Source of the DNA: Actinomycetes bacterium
Lineage (GTDB): Bacteria > Actinomycetota > Actinomycetes > Mycobacteriales > Mycobacteriaceae
Assembly (NCBI GenBank): GCA_023461275.1
Contig: JAEYMI010000020.1
Location: forward strand, 121,018-185,017
Reading direction: 5' to 3'
DNA length: 64,000 nt
Positions 34,180-43,256 of the stretch are shown here, one piece after another. A program made the translations under genes and the position numbers. Position 1 is the stretch's first letter, and every line of letters starts with the position of its first letter. The notes beneath the pieces were generated by a model. It saw only the letters and a program-made list of their open reading frames with translations. It ran no database searches and was not told the origin of the DNA.

Positions 34180-34773
34180 CTAGCCGTCGGGAGGCTGAAT
34201 CTGCCTCTGCCCCTGCTGGACTCGCGCGCCGACGAGCACGTTGAGGAACCGGATGCCCATGCCGACCAGGATGAGCGTGCTCGCCATCTGGATCGACACC
34301 ATCACCCGCGCCGACTGGGATGCCGCGGAGATGTCACCGAAACCGGTGGTGGTGAACACGGTCAAGCAGAAGTAGAGGGCGTCGATTCTGGTGAGCTTCG
34401 AGTTGAAGGCGCCGATGCTGTACTCGGAGAACAGGAAATACGTGGTGGCGAAGACGACGACGTAGAACGTCGCCAACGCCACCAGCATTTCGACGGCGGT
34501 CGCCACCGGGTGCTTCGACCGGATGAAATGCCTGATCTCCCAGTAACAGAACGAGGCGAGCAACAGTCCGCCGACCGCGAGTCCGATGATGTTGGCGTCG
34601 CTGTCCTTCTGGATCGGTAGCAGAAAGTAGGACGTCAACAGGATGGCCGCGGCGCACAACGGCCGCACGAATGCGCCGACCAGGGCAGTTCCGTGCAGCC
34701 GTTCGACTTGGTGATGTGCGGCATCCGCCAGGTGATGTGCGGCGTCCCCCGAGCCGTGCGACTCGTCCGACAT
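34180..34773 (-). CDS. Two-pore-domain-like potassium channel protein
   Basis: A 197-residue membrane protein with four hydrophobic segments. The pore signature TVFTTTGFGD (TTGFGD selectivity filter) lies between the last two helices, as in the Ion_trans_2 family. The first 30 residues are His-rich (AHHLADAAHHQVERLH). It would conduct K+ across the cytoplasmic membrane; no RCK/TrkA-N regulatory domain is attached. It starts four bases after the stop of the M13 peptidase gene, so the two are probably co-transcribed. Confidence 0.8.
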   Translation of the reverse strand: MSDESHGSGDAAHHLADAAHHQVERLHGTALVGAFVRPLCAAAILLTSYFLLPIQKDSDANIIGLAVGGLLLASFCYWEIRHFIRSKHPVATAVEMLVALATFYVVVFATTYFLFSEYSIGAFNSKLTRIDALYFCLTVFTTTGFGDISAASQSARVMVSIQMASTLILVGMGIRFLNVLVGARVQQGQRQIQPPDG

Positions 34774-34777
34774 CAGG

Positions 34778-36784
34778 TCACCAGATCCGAACCCGTTGTG
34801 CCTCGTCGAGGTAGAGGTCGTCGCCGGCCTTGACGTCGAAGGCGTCGTAGAAGGCGTCGATGTTGCGGATCACGCCGTTGCACCGGAACTCCGGCGGTGA
34901 ATGCGGATCGATCGACAGCCGTCGGATCGCCTCTGCGTCACGGGTTTTGGTGCGCCAGATCTGCGCCCAGCTGAAGAACACCCGCTGCACGCCGGTCAAG
35001 TCGTCGATCACCGGCACGTCGGTGCCGGCCGTCGCGAGCTCGTAGGCCACCAGCGCGATCGACAGCCCGCCGAGGTCGCCGATATTCTCGCCGATGGTGA
35101 ACTCGCCGTTGACCTTGTACTCCGGGTCGAGGCCGGCGGGGGTGAACTCGCCGTACTGGTCGATGAGTTTGCCGGTGCGCTCGGCGAATTCGGTGCGATC
35201 GTCGTCGGTCCACCAGTCGATGAGGTTGCCGTCGCCGTCGTACTTGGCGCCCTGGTCGTCGAAGCCGTGTCCGATCTCATGCCCGATGACCGCGCCGATG
35301 CCGCCGTAGTTGGCGGCGTCGTCGGCGTCCGGATCAAAGAATGGGGGCTGCAGAATCGCTGCGGGAAAGACGATTTCGTTCATTCCGGGGTTGTAATAGG
35401 CGTTCACCGTCTGCGGCGTCATGAACCACTCGTCGCGATCGACCGGGCTGCCGATCTTGGCGAACTCCCGCTCCTGCTCGAACGATGCCGCCCGGGCGAC
35501 GTTGCCGATCAGATCACCGCGATCCACCGCCAGTGAACTGTAGTCACGCCACCGGGCGGGATAGCCGATCTTCGGGGTGAACTTCTCGAGCTTGACCAAC
35601 GCCTTCTCGCGGGTCTCCGGGCTCATCCACGGCAGATCGGAGATGTTGCGGCGGTAAGCGGCCACCAGATTGGCGATCAGCTCATCCATCCGCGCCTTGG
35701 CCTCCGGCGGAAAATGCTTGGCCACGTAGAGCTTTCCGACGGCGAAGCCCATCGCGTCCTCGACGAAACCGACCGCCCGCTTCCACCTGTCGCGGTTGGT
35801 CTCCGCGCCGGTCAGGGTGCGGCCGTAGAAGTCGAAGCTCTCGTCGACGAAGTCCGACGACAGGTACGGCGCCGCGGCGCGCAGGAGCCGCCACGTCAGC
35901 CACGTCTTCCACTGCTTGAGATCACGCGATGCCACCAGCCCGGCGGCGGCGGTGACGTACGACGGCTGCCCGACGACGACCTCCCCGAACACCGCGTCAC
36001 CCACCGTGCCGAGCCCGCCGAACCAGGCCGAGATGTCGAAACCGTCTGTTGCAGAGGCGAATTCCGACAGTGTCATCAGGTTGTAGGTGAGGTCGGCGTC
36101 GCGTCGGCGCACCACATCCCAATGATGGCTCGCCAGTTCGGTTTCCAGATCCAGGATGGTCTGTGCGCGTGCATCGGCGTCGTCGAATCCGGCGAGAGCG
36201 AACATCCGGACGACGTGCGCGACGTAGGCCTCGCGGGTCTCGGCGTGCTTGTCCTCGCGGTAATACGACTCGTCGGGCAGCCCCAACCCGGACTGGACGA
36301 CGTGCACCAGGTAGCGGTCGGACTGCTTGGAGTCGGTGTCGACATAGAAGCCGAACAGGCCTCCGACCCCACGACGCTGCAGGCGGCCGATCTGCTTGCT
36401 CAGCTCGCCGACCGAGGAAATCGCGGCGATCCGCTCCAACTCGCCCTGGATGGGTCCGACGCCGAGTGCGTCGATGTGATCGGTATCCATGAACGACGCG
36501 TAGAGGTCGCCGATCTTGCACGCATCGGAGCCGCTCTCGGCGTCGGTGGCGGCCGATTCGGTGATGATGTCGCGAACGTTCTCCTCGGCGAGGTCGCGCA
36601 GCACGTGGAAGGCGCCGTCGACCGAGCGATCATCGGGGATTACATGCTCGGCGAGCCACTTGCCGTTGACGTGGGTGAACAGGTCATCCTGAACCCGGAC
36701 GGCGTCGTCGACCCACTGCAGGTCGAGGCCGGAGGCGTGGGTCGCGGCGGACGGGGAAGCGGCAGATGTCTGTGAAGCGGTCAC
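34778..36784 (-). CDS. zmp1: M13-family zinc metallopeptidase (Zmp1-like)
   Basis: About 668 residues from a GTG at 36784; the in-frame extension to 36943 is basic and cysteine-rich, unlike the family. HEIGH (about residue 500) gives the two zinc histidines and catalytic glutamate, and ENIGDLGGLSIA supplies the third ligand region. VNAYYNPGMNEIVFPA is the conserved substrate strand. Length and motifs fit M. tuberculosis Zmp1 (Rv0198c, 663 residues as I recall). No signal peptide is visible, as for Zmp1. It cleaves short peptides. It is followed immediately by the potassium channel gene. Confidence 0.85.
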   Translation of the reverse strand: MTASQTSAASPSAATHASGLDLQWVDDAVRVQDDLFTHVNGKWLAEHVIPDDRSVDGAFHVLRDLAEENVRDIITESAATDAESGSDACKIGDLYASFMDTDHIDALGVGPIQGELERIAAISSVGELSKQIGRLQRRGVGGLFGFYVDTDSKQSDRYLVHVVQSGLGLPDESYYREDKHAETREAYVAHVVRMFALAGFDDADARAQTILDLETELASHHWDVVRRRDADLTYNLMTLSEFASATDGFDISAWFGGLGTVGDAVFGEVVVGQPSYVTAAAGLVASRDLKQWKTWLTWRLLRAAAPYLSSDFVDESFDFYGRTLTGAETNRDRWKRAVGFVEDAMGFAVGKLYVAKHFPPEAKARMDELIANLVAAYRRNISDLPWMSPETREKALVKLEKFTPKIGYPARWRDYSSLAVDRGDLIGNVARAASFEQEREFAKIGSPVDRDEWFMTPQTVNAYYNPGMNEIVFPAAILQPPFFDPDADDAANYGGIGAVIGHEIGHGFDDQGAKYDGDGNLIDWWTDDDRTEFAERTGKLIDQYGEFTPAGLDPEYKVNGEFTIGENIGDLGGLSIALVAYELATAGTDVPVIDDLTGVQRVFFSWAQIWRTKTRDAEAIRRLSIDPHSPPEFRCNGVIRNIDAFYDAFDVKAGDDLYLDEAQRVRIW

Positions 36785-36887
36785 CGCACCATACTGGCAC
36801 CGACAGCGCGATCCGTCAGCCGCGTTACGGCACGGGAATCGTTCCGGGCGAAAGCCCCGCCGGCCCACGATCTCTACCGTGGAGTTC

Positions 36888-38420
36888 ATGACCGACGCCC
36901 CCGACCTCGACACCCCCGACCTCGACACCTCCGACCTCGACACCTCTGACTCCGATACCTACGACGTCATCGTGATCGGCGGCGGACCAGTCGGCGAGAA
37001 CGCCGCCGACTACGCCATCCGCGGCAGCGACCGCACCGCGGCGATCGTCGAACACGAACTCGTCGGCGGCGAATGCTCGTATTGGGCTTGTATGCCCAGC
37101 AAGGCGCTCCTGGGTGCCGGAACAGCGCTGGCCGCCGCCGACGTACTGCCGGGCGCCGCCGAACGCCTGACCGACACCGCACCCGACGTCGGCCCGGTTC
37201 TTGCCCGACGCGACGCCTACACCCACCACCGCGACGACTCCTCGCAGGTCGACTGGGCACGCTCGGCCGGCATCGACGTCATCCGCGGCCACGGACGCCT
37301 TGTCGCCGAACGGACCGTCGACGTCGACGGCCGCACCCTCACCGCACGGCAGGCCGTGGTGATCGCCACCGGCAGCATCGCGTCGATTCCGCCGGTCGAC
37401 GGCCTCGCCGACGCACTCCCGTGGACGTCACGCGACGCGACCAACCTCGTCGAGGTGCCCGACCGCATCGCGATCCTCGGTGGTGGAGTGATCGCCTGCG
37501 AGGCTGCCACCTGGCTCACCGACCTCGGGGCCAGCGAGGTGACGATGATCGTGCGTGGCGACGCACTGCTCCCCAAGGCCGAACCCTTCGCAGGTCAACG
37601 CGTCGCGGACGGACTCACCGAGCGGGGCGTGCGCATCCTGTTCGGCACCCAGATCGCCCACGCGAGCAGGCCTGACGCCGCACCCACCGGCTACGGCCGC
37701 ATCCACGGCGGACCGGTCACCCTCGAGCTCAGCGGAGCCGCAACACCGAACACCACCATCGAGGTCGACGAGATCCTGGTGGCCGCCGGGCGCCGACCGG
37801 CCACCGCCGGCCTGGGCCTCGACGCCGTTGGATTCGACGATGCACACGCCAGCGGCAAACCTGTCGAGGTCGACGACCACATGACCGTGACCGGCCTGTC
37901 GACCGGTGCCGACCGGCCGTGGCTGTACGCCATCGGCGACGTCAACGGCCGGGCGCCGCTGACCCACATGGGCAAATACCAGGCACGGGTCGCCGGCGAC
38001 GTGATCGCCGCCCGCGCCGACGGCGCATCGACCGAGGGCGAACGCTTCGTCGCATCGTCGGATCACGGCCGCGTTCCACAGGTGGTGTTCACCCGGCCCG
38101 AGGTGGCCTCGGTGGGCCGCACCCAGGCGCAGGCACGAGACGACGGCATCGACCTGCGGGTCGTCGACCTCGACATCGCGGTCGCCGGTTCCTCGCTCGT
38201 CGATGACAACTATGCCGGCCATGCGAACATCGTGATCGATTGTGCCCGTGAGGTTCTGGTGGGTGCGACATTCGTCGGCGCCGGCGTCGCCGAACTGGTC
38301 CATTCGGCGACGGTCGCCATGGTCGGCGAAGTGCCCATCGAACGGCTGTGGCATGCCGTTCCGTCGTATCCGACGATCAGCGAGGTATGGCTGCGCTTAC
38401 TCGAGGAATGGCGCGCCTGA
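36888..38420 (+). CDS. FAD-dependent pyridine nucleotide-disulfide oxidoreductase
   Basis: A 510-residue flavoprotein with FAD motif VIVIGGGPVGENAA, redox pair C63-C68 in GGECSYWACMPSK, NAD(P) motif ILGGGVIACEAATWL, and a final dimerisation domain. The C-terminal H-x-x-x-x-E pair expected of lipoamide dehydrogenases is not clear (the end reads LWHAVPSYPTISEVW, which does contain His-Pro-like spacing typical of the group). The N-terminus carries four near-identical DLDTS/DLDTP units coded by a 15-base tandem repeat. The ATG at 36888 has GTGGAG five bases upstream. It is divergent from the peptidase gene. The substrate disulfide is unknown; mercuric reductase-like and soluble quinone reductase-like roles are alternatives. 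Confidence 0.78.
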   Translation: MTDAPDLDTPDLDTSDLDTSDSDTYDVIVIGGGPVGENAADYAIRGSDRTAAIVEHELVGGECSYWACMPSKALLGAGTALAAADVLPGAAERLTDTAPDVGPVLARRDAYTHHRDDSSQVDWARSAGIDVIRGHGRLVAERTVDVDGRTLTARQAVVIATGSIASIPPVDGLADALPWTSRDATNLVEVPDRIAILGGGVIACEAATWLTDLGASEVTMIVRGDALLPKAEPFAGQRVADGLTERGVRILFGTQIAHASRPDAAPTGYGRIHGGPVTLELSGAATPNTTIEVDEILVAAGRRPATAGLGLDAVGFDDAHASGKPVEVDDHMTVTGLSTGADRPWLYAIGDVNGRAPLTHMGKYQARVAGDVIAARADGASTEGERFVASSDHGRVPQVVFTRPEVASVGRTQAQARDDGIDLRVVDLDIAVAGSSLVDDNYAGHANIVIDCAREVLVGATFVGAGVAELVHSATVAMVGEVPIERLWHAVPSYPTISEVWLRLLEEWRA

Positions 38421-38651
38421 GGAGACACACCGAGGCGCCGAGATTTGGCCCCGTATTCACCTCACAAGACTGGTGGATTGGGTGTTTAGTGGAGTGCACG
38501 TGGGTTGCGAAAGGAGCGACATTCGACACGTCCCGAACAGATCGCACTGGCATCAGGTCACGGCGTGCGAAGCAAATCGTGACCGCTCGGATCCCGGACT
38601 GCAAGCGCGGCGGAATCGTAAACCAGTGTGACACGAGTGAAAATTGTGACT

Positions 38652-40301
38652 ATGAAGATTTGGGCGAAGCGTGCACCGATCGCTGCATGTGCGGTCGTGA
38701 TGTGTGGGGTGGCCGCGTGGAACGTCGCAGGTAGCCATGGAATCGGAGGGCCGTCGGTCGGTAGTGCCGCCGAGGCCGCGACCAGGTATGCGCAGGCGTT
38801 GGGCGAGCAGGACGCAGCCGCAGCCGCTGATCTCACCACCGCCCCCGGGCAGGCCGCCGACGCGCTGACCACCACGCTGCAGGCGATGCACGCGGAGAAG
38901 GTCGACGTCACCGTCCGCAAGCCGGTCGAGTACTCCGACGGCACGGCGTCGTTCGGGCTGGAGACCACCTGGCGCTGGCCCAAGGGCCGCAGCTTCGTCA
39001 CCACCAGCAACGGCACCGCACGCCACCTGACCTCCGGGTGGCGGGTCACGTGGGAGCCGTCCATCATCTACCCGGGCATGCCGGTCGGCGGTCAGCTCCG
39101 CGAGATCCGCACCGACGCCGCCCCGGCACCGTCGGTCCGCAGCACGTCCGGCAAGCCGTTCATGGTGTTGCAGCCGGTCAACGAGGTGGTGCTCGATCCC
39201 ACCCGCACCTCCGACGTCCAACGATCCACCCGGGCGCTGGCCCGCACCCTGGAACCGATCGCACCGCTGGTGACGTCGAAGGTGATTGCGGACAAACTCG
39301 CCGAGGCCGGCGGAAAGCCGGTCACCACTGTGACGCTGCGCAATTCGGACATGGAGGTGCTCACCTCGGATCCGCGTCGGGTACCCGGTGTGACGGTCCG
39401 CAAGGCGGGCATGCTGGTGATGGCAGATCGTCGGCTCTCCTCACCGCTGGAGACCGGCCTCACCAACTACTGGCAGGCGATCCGCGATGCCACCGCCGGC
39501 TGGCAGGTCCAGATGGTGGGCCCGGGAATGGCCCCACGTCGACTTGCCGGGGACCAGGGACCGGCCGGACCGAGCGTGCCCACCACGGTCGACCAGAACA
39601 TGCAGCTCACGCTGGGCGACGCGGCCGTCGAGGTCGGGCAGCCGGCGTCGATCATGGTGCTCGATGCCCGCAACGGTGCGCTGCTGGGTATGGCGCAGAA
39701 TTCCTACGCCATCGACCGCGGCGTCAGCGCCGATCAGCCGTACCCAGTGGGTACCGCACTTGATCCGGTACTCGCCGCCGTCGACCGGACCGCCACCGCG
39801 AATCAGGAGTCACCCGAGGCGCTGCTGGATCGGTTGGGACTCGGTGTGCAGTTCACCGTCCCCGGCGCGAGCGCACCCACCTCATCGCGGCCCGGTGTGC
39901 AGTCCATCGATTTCCATCCCGGCGACATGAACATGTCGATGATGAACATGGGTGCACTCGGAGTTGCCATGGCGCGCAGCGCAATCGGCCGTTCGACGTC
40001 GGTGGCACCGTTTGTTATCAAGGGTGTGCCCACTAAGGTCGCCGGCGGCAGCCTCGGCGAGATCGAACCCGCACTCGCACAACCGATTCTGGCCGCGATG
40101 AAGACCACCGCCCGTACCGGCGACGCCAGCGACCTGACCCGCGCCCCGGGCCTACGGGCTTTGGTGGGAACCAACGGTCCGCAGGGTCCGGGATGGTTCG
40201 TCGGCTTGCAGGACGGCAAGGTTGTGGTGATCTACACCGAAGGTGAGAAGTCGGGTACCGCGGCACTTCAGGTGGCGCAGAAGTACTTCCGCATCAAGTG
40301 A
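38652..40301 (+). CDS. Penicillin-binding-protein-like protein lacking the catalytic serine motif
   Basis: About 549 residues. An N-terminal hydrophobic segment (IAACAVVMCGVAAW) is followed by an NTF2-like MecA_N domain (residues about 45-170, ATRYAQALGEQDAAAAADL), a linker domain and a transpeptidase-like domain. Where transpeptidases have YPPGSTFK, this protein has YPVGTALDP (about residues 364-372): Ser is replaced by Thr and the Lys by Asp. No SxN or KTG motif is evident either. It is therefore probably not an active transpeptidase but a structural or regulatory envelope protein. GTG 38628 and ATG 38652 are both possible starts. The 207 bases upstream contain no gene. Confidence 0.7.
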   Translation: MKIWAKRAPIAACAVVMCGVAAWNVAGSHGIGGPSVGSAAEAATRYAQALGEQDAAAAADLTTAPGQAADALTTTLQAMHAEKVDVTVRKPVEYSDGTASFGLETTWRWPKGRSFVTTSNGTARHLTSGWRVTWEPSIIYPGMPVGGQLREIRTDAAPAPSVRSTSGKPFMVLQPVNEVVLDPTRTSDVQRSTRALARTLEPIAPLVTSKVIADKLAEAGGKPVTTVTLRNSDMEVLTSDPRRVPGVTVRKAGMLVMADRRLSSPLETGLTNYWQAIRDATAGWQVQMVGPGMAPRRLAGDQGPAGPSVPTTVDQNMQLTLGDAAVEVGQPASIMVLDARNGALLGMAQNSYAIDRGVSADQPYPVGTALDPVLAAVDRTATANQESPEALLDRLGLGVQFTVPGASAPTSSRPGVQSIDFHPGDMNMSMMNMGALGVAMARSAIGRSTSVAPFVIKGVPTKVAGGSLGEIEPALAQPILAAMKTTARTGDASDLTRAPGLRALVGTNGPQGPGWFVGLQDGKVVVIYTEGEKSGTAALQVAQKYFRIK

Positions 40302-40327
40302 TCCGGCGGATCAACTGATCCGACGCC

Positions 40328-40774
40328 TCAAGCGGTCCGGCGTCGAACCGCGGTGTACGCCGCCCGCCAGCCGATCAGGAACAGCGCCAGGAATGACGCG
40401 GCGACGATCACGAAGCTGACAGCCACACCCTGATGCAGCAGATACCGCAGGATCATCGCGACGGTCACGGTGAAGAACCAGATGACCACGCCCTGCGGCA
40501 CGGCGCGCTCGGGGCGGAAGTCGGCGCGGAACATGTCGCTGGAGCGGACGTGGGAGAACACGTACACCACCGACCATCCGGCCGCCGCCGACACGACGAA
40601 CGGCCACAGCGTCTGCAGGATGCCGAGCACATCGAGGGGCTCGTCGTGGCTGGACCGGCCGATCAGGACGAATACGGTGATCACGACCAGGTCGATGAGT
40701 GCGGTCAGCAGTGGCGACAGTGCGTGGCCCGCCGTCGCCGCCGACGGCGTACTGATCGTCTGACTGCGCGGCAT
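40328..40774 (-). CDS. DUF3054 membrane protein
   Basis: A 148-residue protein with four predicted membrane helices. LIDLVVITVFVLIGRSSHDE, a WPF motif and the final SFLALFLIGWRAAY are the family's conserved points. Function is unknown across the family. It lies seven bases downstream of the LPG-synthase-like gene in the same direction, so it is in an operon with it, and it converges with the PBP-like gene. Confidence 0.8.
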   Translation of the reverse strand: MPRSQTISTPSAATAGHALSPLLTALIDLVVITVFVLIGRSSHDEPLDVLGILQTLWPFVVSAAAGWSVVYVFSHVRSSDMFRADFRPERAVPQGVVIWFFTVTVAMILRYLLHQGVAVSFVIVAASFLALFLIGWRAAYTAVRRRTA

Positions 40775-40780
40775 GATTGC

Positions 40781-41971
40781 CTACCGTAGCGGGTCGGGCG
40801 GCTCGTGTGAATTCTCGTCGGTGCGAGCCTCGACCTCGGACTGAGCCGCGGACTCGGACTGGGCCTCGACCTCGGCCTGAGTCGCCTCCTCTGACTCGAG
40901 GTCGCGTTCGTACTCGGCCTCGATCTCGTGGCTGGACTTGATCGTGGTGCGGAACATCGCCAGGATCACCACCCATCCCACCGCGGAGATCAGGACATAG
41001 CTGACGATGCGGTAGAGCAACACCGCGGTAATGGCGTCGGTTGCGGGCATCCCCGCGCTGGTCAGCGCGGGGACCAGCACGGCGTCGACGACACCGATAC
41101 CGCCGGGCAACAGCGGGACCGCGGTGCCGACGGCTTTACCGGCGGCATAGGCGACCATCAGGCCGGCGATACTCGGGCTCGCGCCCACTGCCATGCACGC
41201 AAATGCCAGACACGCGACGTCGGCGACCCAGTTGAACAGACTCCAGCCGGCCGCCGCCGCGAGGTGTTTGCGGTCGAGTTGCACCGCCCGCAGTTGATCG
41301 AGCATCTCGTGGATCGCCGCGGCACCGGCATCAATTGGCTTGTTGCGCAGCTGATTCCACCATCCGAGTACCCGGGTGATGGCCGACTCCAACGAATCGG
41401 GATGGGTGGCGAGGTACTGGAACACCAGGACGATGGCCACGAACCCGGCTATCGAGAACACCATCGAGAAGGGGCTGGTCTTGGCGCCGGCGAGTACCGC
41501 GCCGCCGAAACCGAGGACGGCAAGGCCGATGCCCGCCAGCAGACCCGACATCACCACCTGCCACGACGCCACCACCGGGGTCGCGCCCCACTTGCGGGTC
41601 TCGCGGTAGGTGAACGCCGGCGCGAGGACCTGGCCTCCGGGCATCGTCTGGCTGATCGAATTGGCCGCCAGGATCACCGACAGCGACTTCCACTGCGACA
41701 CCCGTACGCCCGCCGATCGCAGCAGCGTGCGCTGCACATGGGCGAAACTGTCCATCGAGATCAGCGAGGCGACGATGCACGCGACGATCCACACCCAGTC
41801 CAAATCACCGAAGCTGCGCCACGATTCCTTCAGCTTCGGCCAAATCAGTACCACCTCGACGGCGAGTACCACCACGACGACGGCGAGGAGTACCCATCGC
41901 ACCCACCACCATCGCGAGCGTGCATGGGCACCCGGCACCGCCGAATGCTCCGACGACATAACCTTCACCAT
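40781..41971 (-). CDS. Lysylphosphatidylglycerol synthase transmembrane-domain protein (UPF0104/YbhN-like)
   Basis: About 396 residues with seven or eight membrane helices and conserved segments SISQTMPGGQVLAPAFTYRE and VPLLPGGIGVVDAVL, which match the flippase-type domain of MprF and YbhN. The lysyltransferase domain is absent, so it may flip or traffic a lipid. The C-terminal 60 residues are a very acidic Glu/Ser repeat tail (EAQSESAAQSEVEA). Starts at 41971, 41968 and 41959 are close together; I take the first. It is divergent from the AI-2E gene by about 22 bases, so the promoters overlap. Confidence 0.75.
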   Translation of the reverse strand: MVKVMSSEHSAVPGAHARSRWWWVRWVLLAVVVVVLAVEVVLIWPKLKESWRSFGDLDWVWIVACIVASLISMDSFAHVQRTLLRSAGVRVSQWKSLSVILAANSISQTMPGGQVLAPAFTYRETRKWGATPVVASWQVVMSGLLAGIGLAVLGFGGAVLAGAKTSPFSMVFSIAGFVAIVLVFQYLATHPDSLESAITRVLGWWNQLRNKPIDAGAAAIHEMLDQLRAVQLDRKHLAAAAGWSLFNWVADVACLAFACMAVGASPSIAGLMVAYAAGKAVGTAVPLLPGGIGVVDAVLVPALTSAGMPATDAITAVLLYRIVSYVLISAVGWVVILAMFRTTIKSSHEIEAEYERDLESEEATQAEVEAQSESAAQSEVEARTDENSHEPPDPLR

Positions 41972-41993
41972 ATCCACCGCTACCCTTGCAGTC

Positions 41994-43256
41994 GTGAACG
42001 ACGGCGACACGACCGGGGACACAACTCGGACTCTGGCGGACCTGGACCGGTCGAAGGTCCATCCGCTGGTGCGGGCGTCGGCGGAGTGGGCGTGGCGCCT
42101 ATTGCTGCTCCTCGCCGCGGTCTACGTGCTGCTCGAGGTGTTCGAGCGCTTCGACACGGTGCTGGTGCCGGTCGGGTTGGCCATCCTCGGTGCGGCGTTT
42201 CTGGTGCCCGTCGTCGACTGGATGGATCGACGACGATTCCCGCGGTCGCTGGCCGTCGTCATCGCCATCGTGTGCGCGTTGGGCGTGTTGTCGTTGGTGA
42301 TGAGCTTCGTAATCCGCGAGTTCATCAATGGTGTCCCCGAATTGACCCGTCAGGTGACCGTCACTGTCGATCGAACGCGTGACTGGCTGATCGACGGTCC
42401 GGTCGGGCTCAACGCCGACCAGGTGGGCCGCTTCGGCGAGGACATCGGGAACTTCCTGCAACACAACCAGGACAAGCTGACCACCGGTGCGCTCTCGACC
42501 GCGACCACGGTGACCGAGATCGTCACCGGCGGCCTGCTCACCGTCTTCCTGCTCATCTTCTTCCTGTACGGCGGCGGACAGATCTGGGGCTTCTGCACCA
42601 AGGTCATCCCGTCGGGAACGCGCCCCAGGGTTCGTGATGCGGGAATCGCCGGATTCGGCACGCTGGTCGGCTACGTCCGCGCGACGGTCGCGGTGGCCTT
42701 CGTCGACGCACTCGGCATCGGCGTCGGGTTGGCTATTCTCGGTGTGCCGCTTGCCTTGCCACTGGCGTCGCTGGTATTCCTCGGTGCGTTCATCCCCATC
42801 GTCGGCGCGCTGATCACCGGGTCACTCGCGGTGCTGGTGGCACTGGTCACCCAGGGATGGCTTGCCGCGGTGATCGCCCTGGCCGTCGTCGTCGGCGTCA
42901 TGCAGTTGGAAAGCCATGTGCTGCAGCCATTCCTGCTGGGCAGGTCGGTGCGGCTGCACCCGGTTGCGGTAGTGCTCGCGATCGCGGCCGGGATCGTCTC
43001 GGCCGGCATTGTCGGTGGTTTGCTGGCGGTTCCGCTGATCGCCTTCGGCAACACCGCGATCCGCTACCTTCGCGGGCATCCGCGGCAGGATTCGCCGGAG
43101 TCCGAGGCGGCAGTGGCCAGTGGTGACGATCCCCGGCTCTATGCCGCCGAACCCGATGAGCCGCTCTGGGACAAGGCCACCGGACTCGAGCGTGGTGACA
43201 CCGATGAGTCCGACGACACCGATGAGTCCGACACCCGGCCCCGCGATGGCGACTAG
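41994..43256 (+). CDS. AI-2E family transporter (PerM-like membrane protein)
   Basis: A 420-residue protein with the AI-2E/PerM layout: two N-terminal helix pairs, a soluble region (residues about 100-170), and a C-terminal set of helices with FLGAFIPIVGALITG and MQLESHVLQPFLLGRSV. Both are family signatures. The GTG at 41994 gives a start within 22 bases of the divergent gene. Family members move signalling molecules or ions, or act in cell-envelope stress; the substrate here is unknown. The last codons carry the repeat DTDESD, encoded by a 15-base duplication shared with the overlapping kinase start region. Confidence 0.8.
   Translation: MNDGDTTGDTTRTLADLDRSKVHPLVRASAEWAWRLLLLLAAVYVLLEVFERFDTVLVPVGLAILGAAFLVPVVDWMDRRRFPRSLAVVIAIVCALGVLSLVMSFVIREFINGVPELTRQVTVTVDRTRDWLIDGPVGLNADQVGRFGEDIGNFLQHNQDKLTTGALSTATTVTEIVTGGLLTVFLLIFFLYGGGQIWGFCTKVIPSGTRPRVRDAGIAGFGTLVGYVRATVAVAFVDALGIGVGLAILGVPLALPLASLVFLGAFIPIVGALITGSLAVLVALVTQGWLAAVIALAVVVGVMQLESHVLQPFLLGRSVRLHPVAVVLAIAAGIVSAGIVGGLLAVPLIAFGNTAIRYLRGHPRQDSPESEAAVASGDDPRLYAAEPDEPLWDKATGLERGDTDESDDTDESDTRPRDGD

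Noticed and set aside
36785..36943. N-terminal extension of the M13 peptidase to an ATG at 36943
   Set aside because: It would overlap the divergent oxidoreductase start and adds a Cys/Arg-rich sequence unlike family members; the GTG at 36784 gives the expected length.
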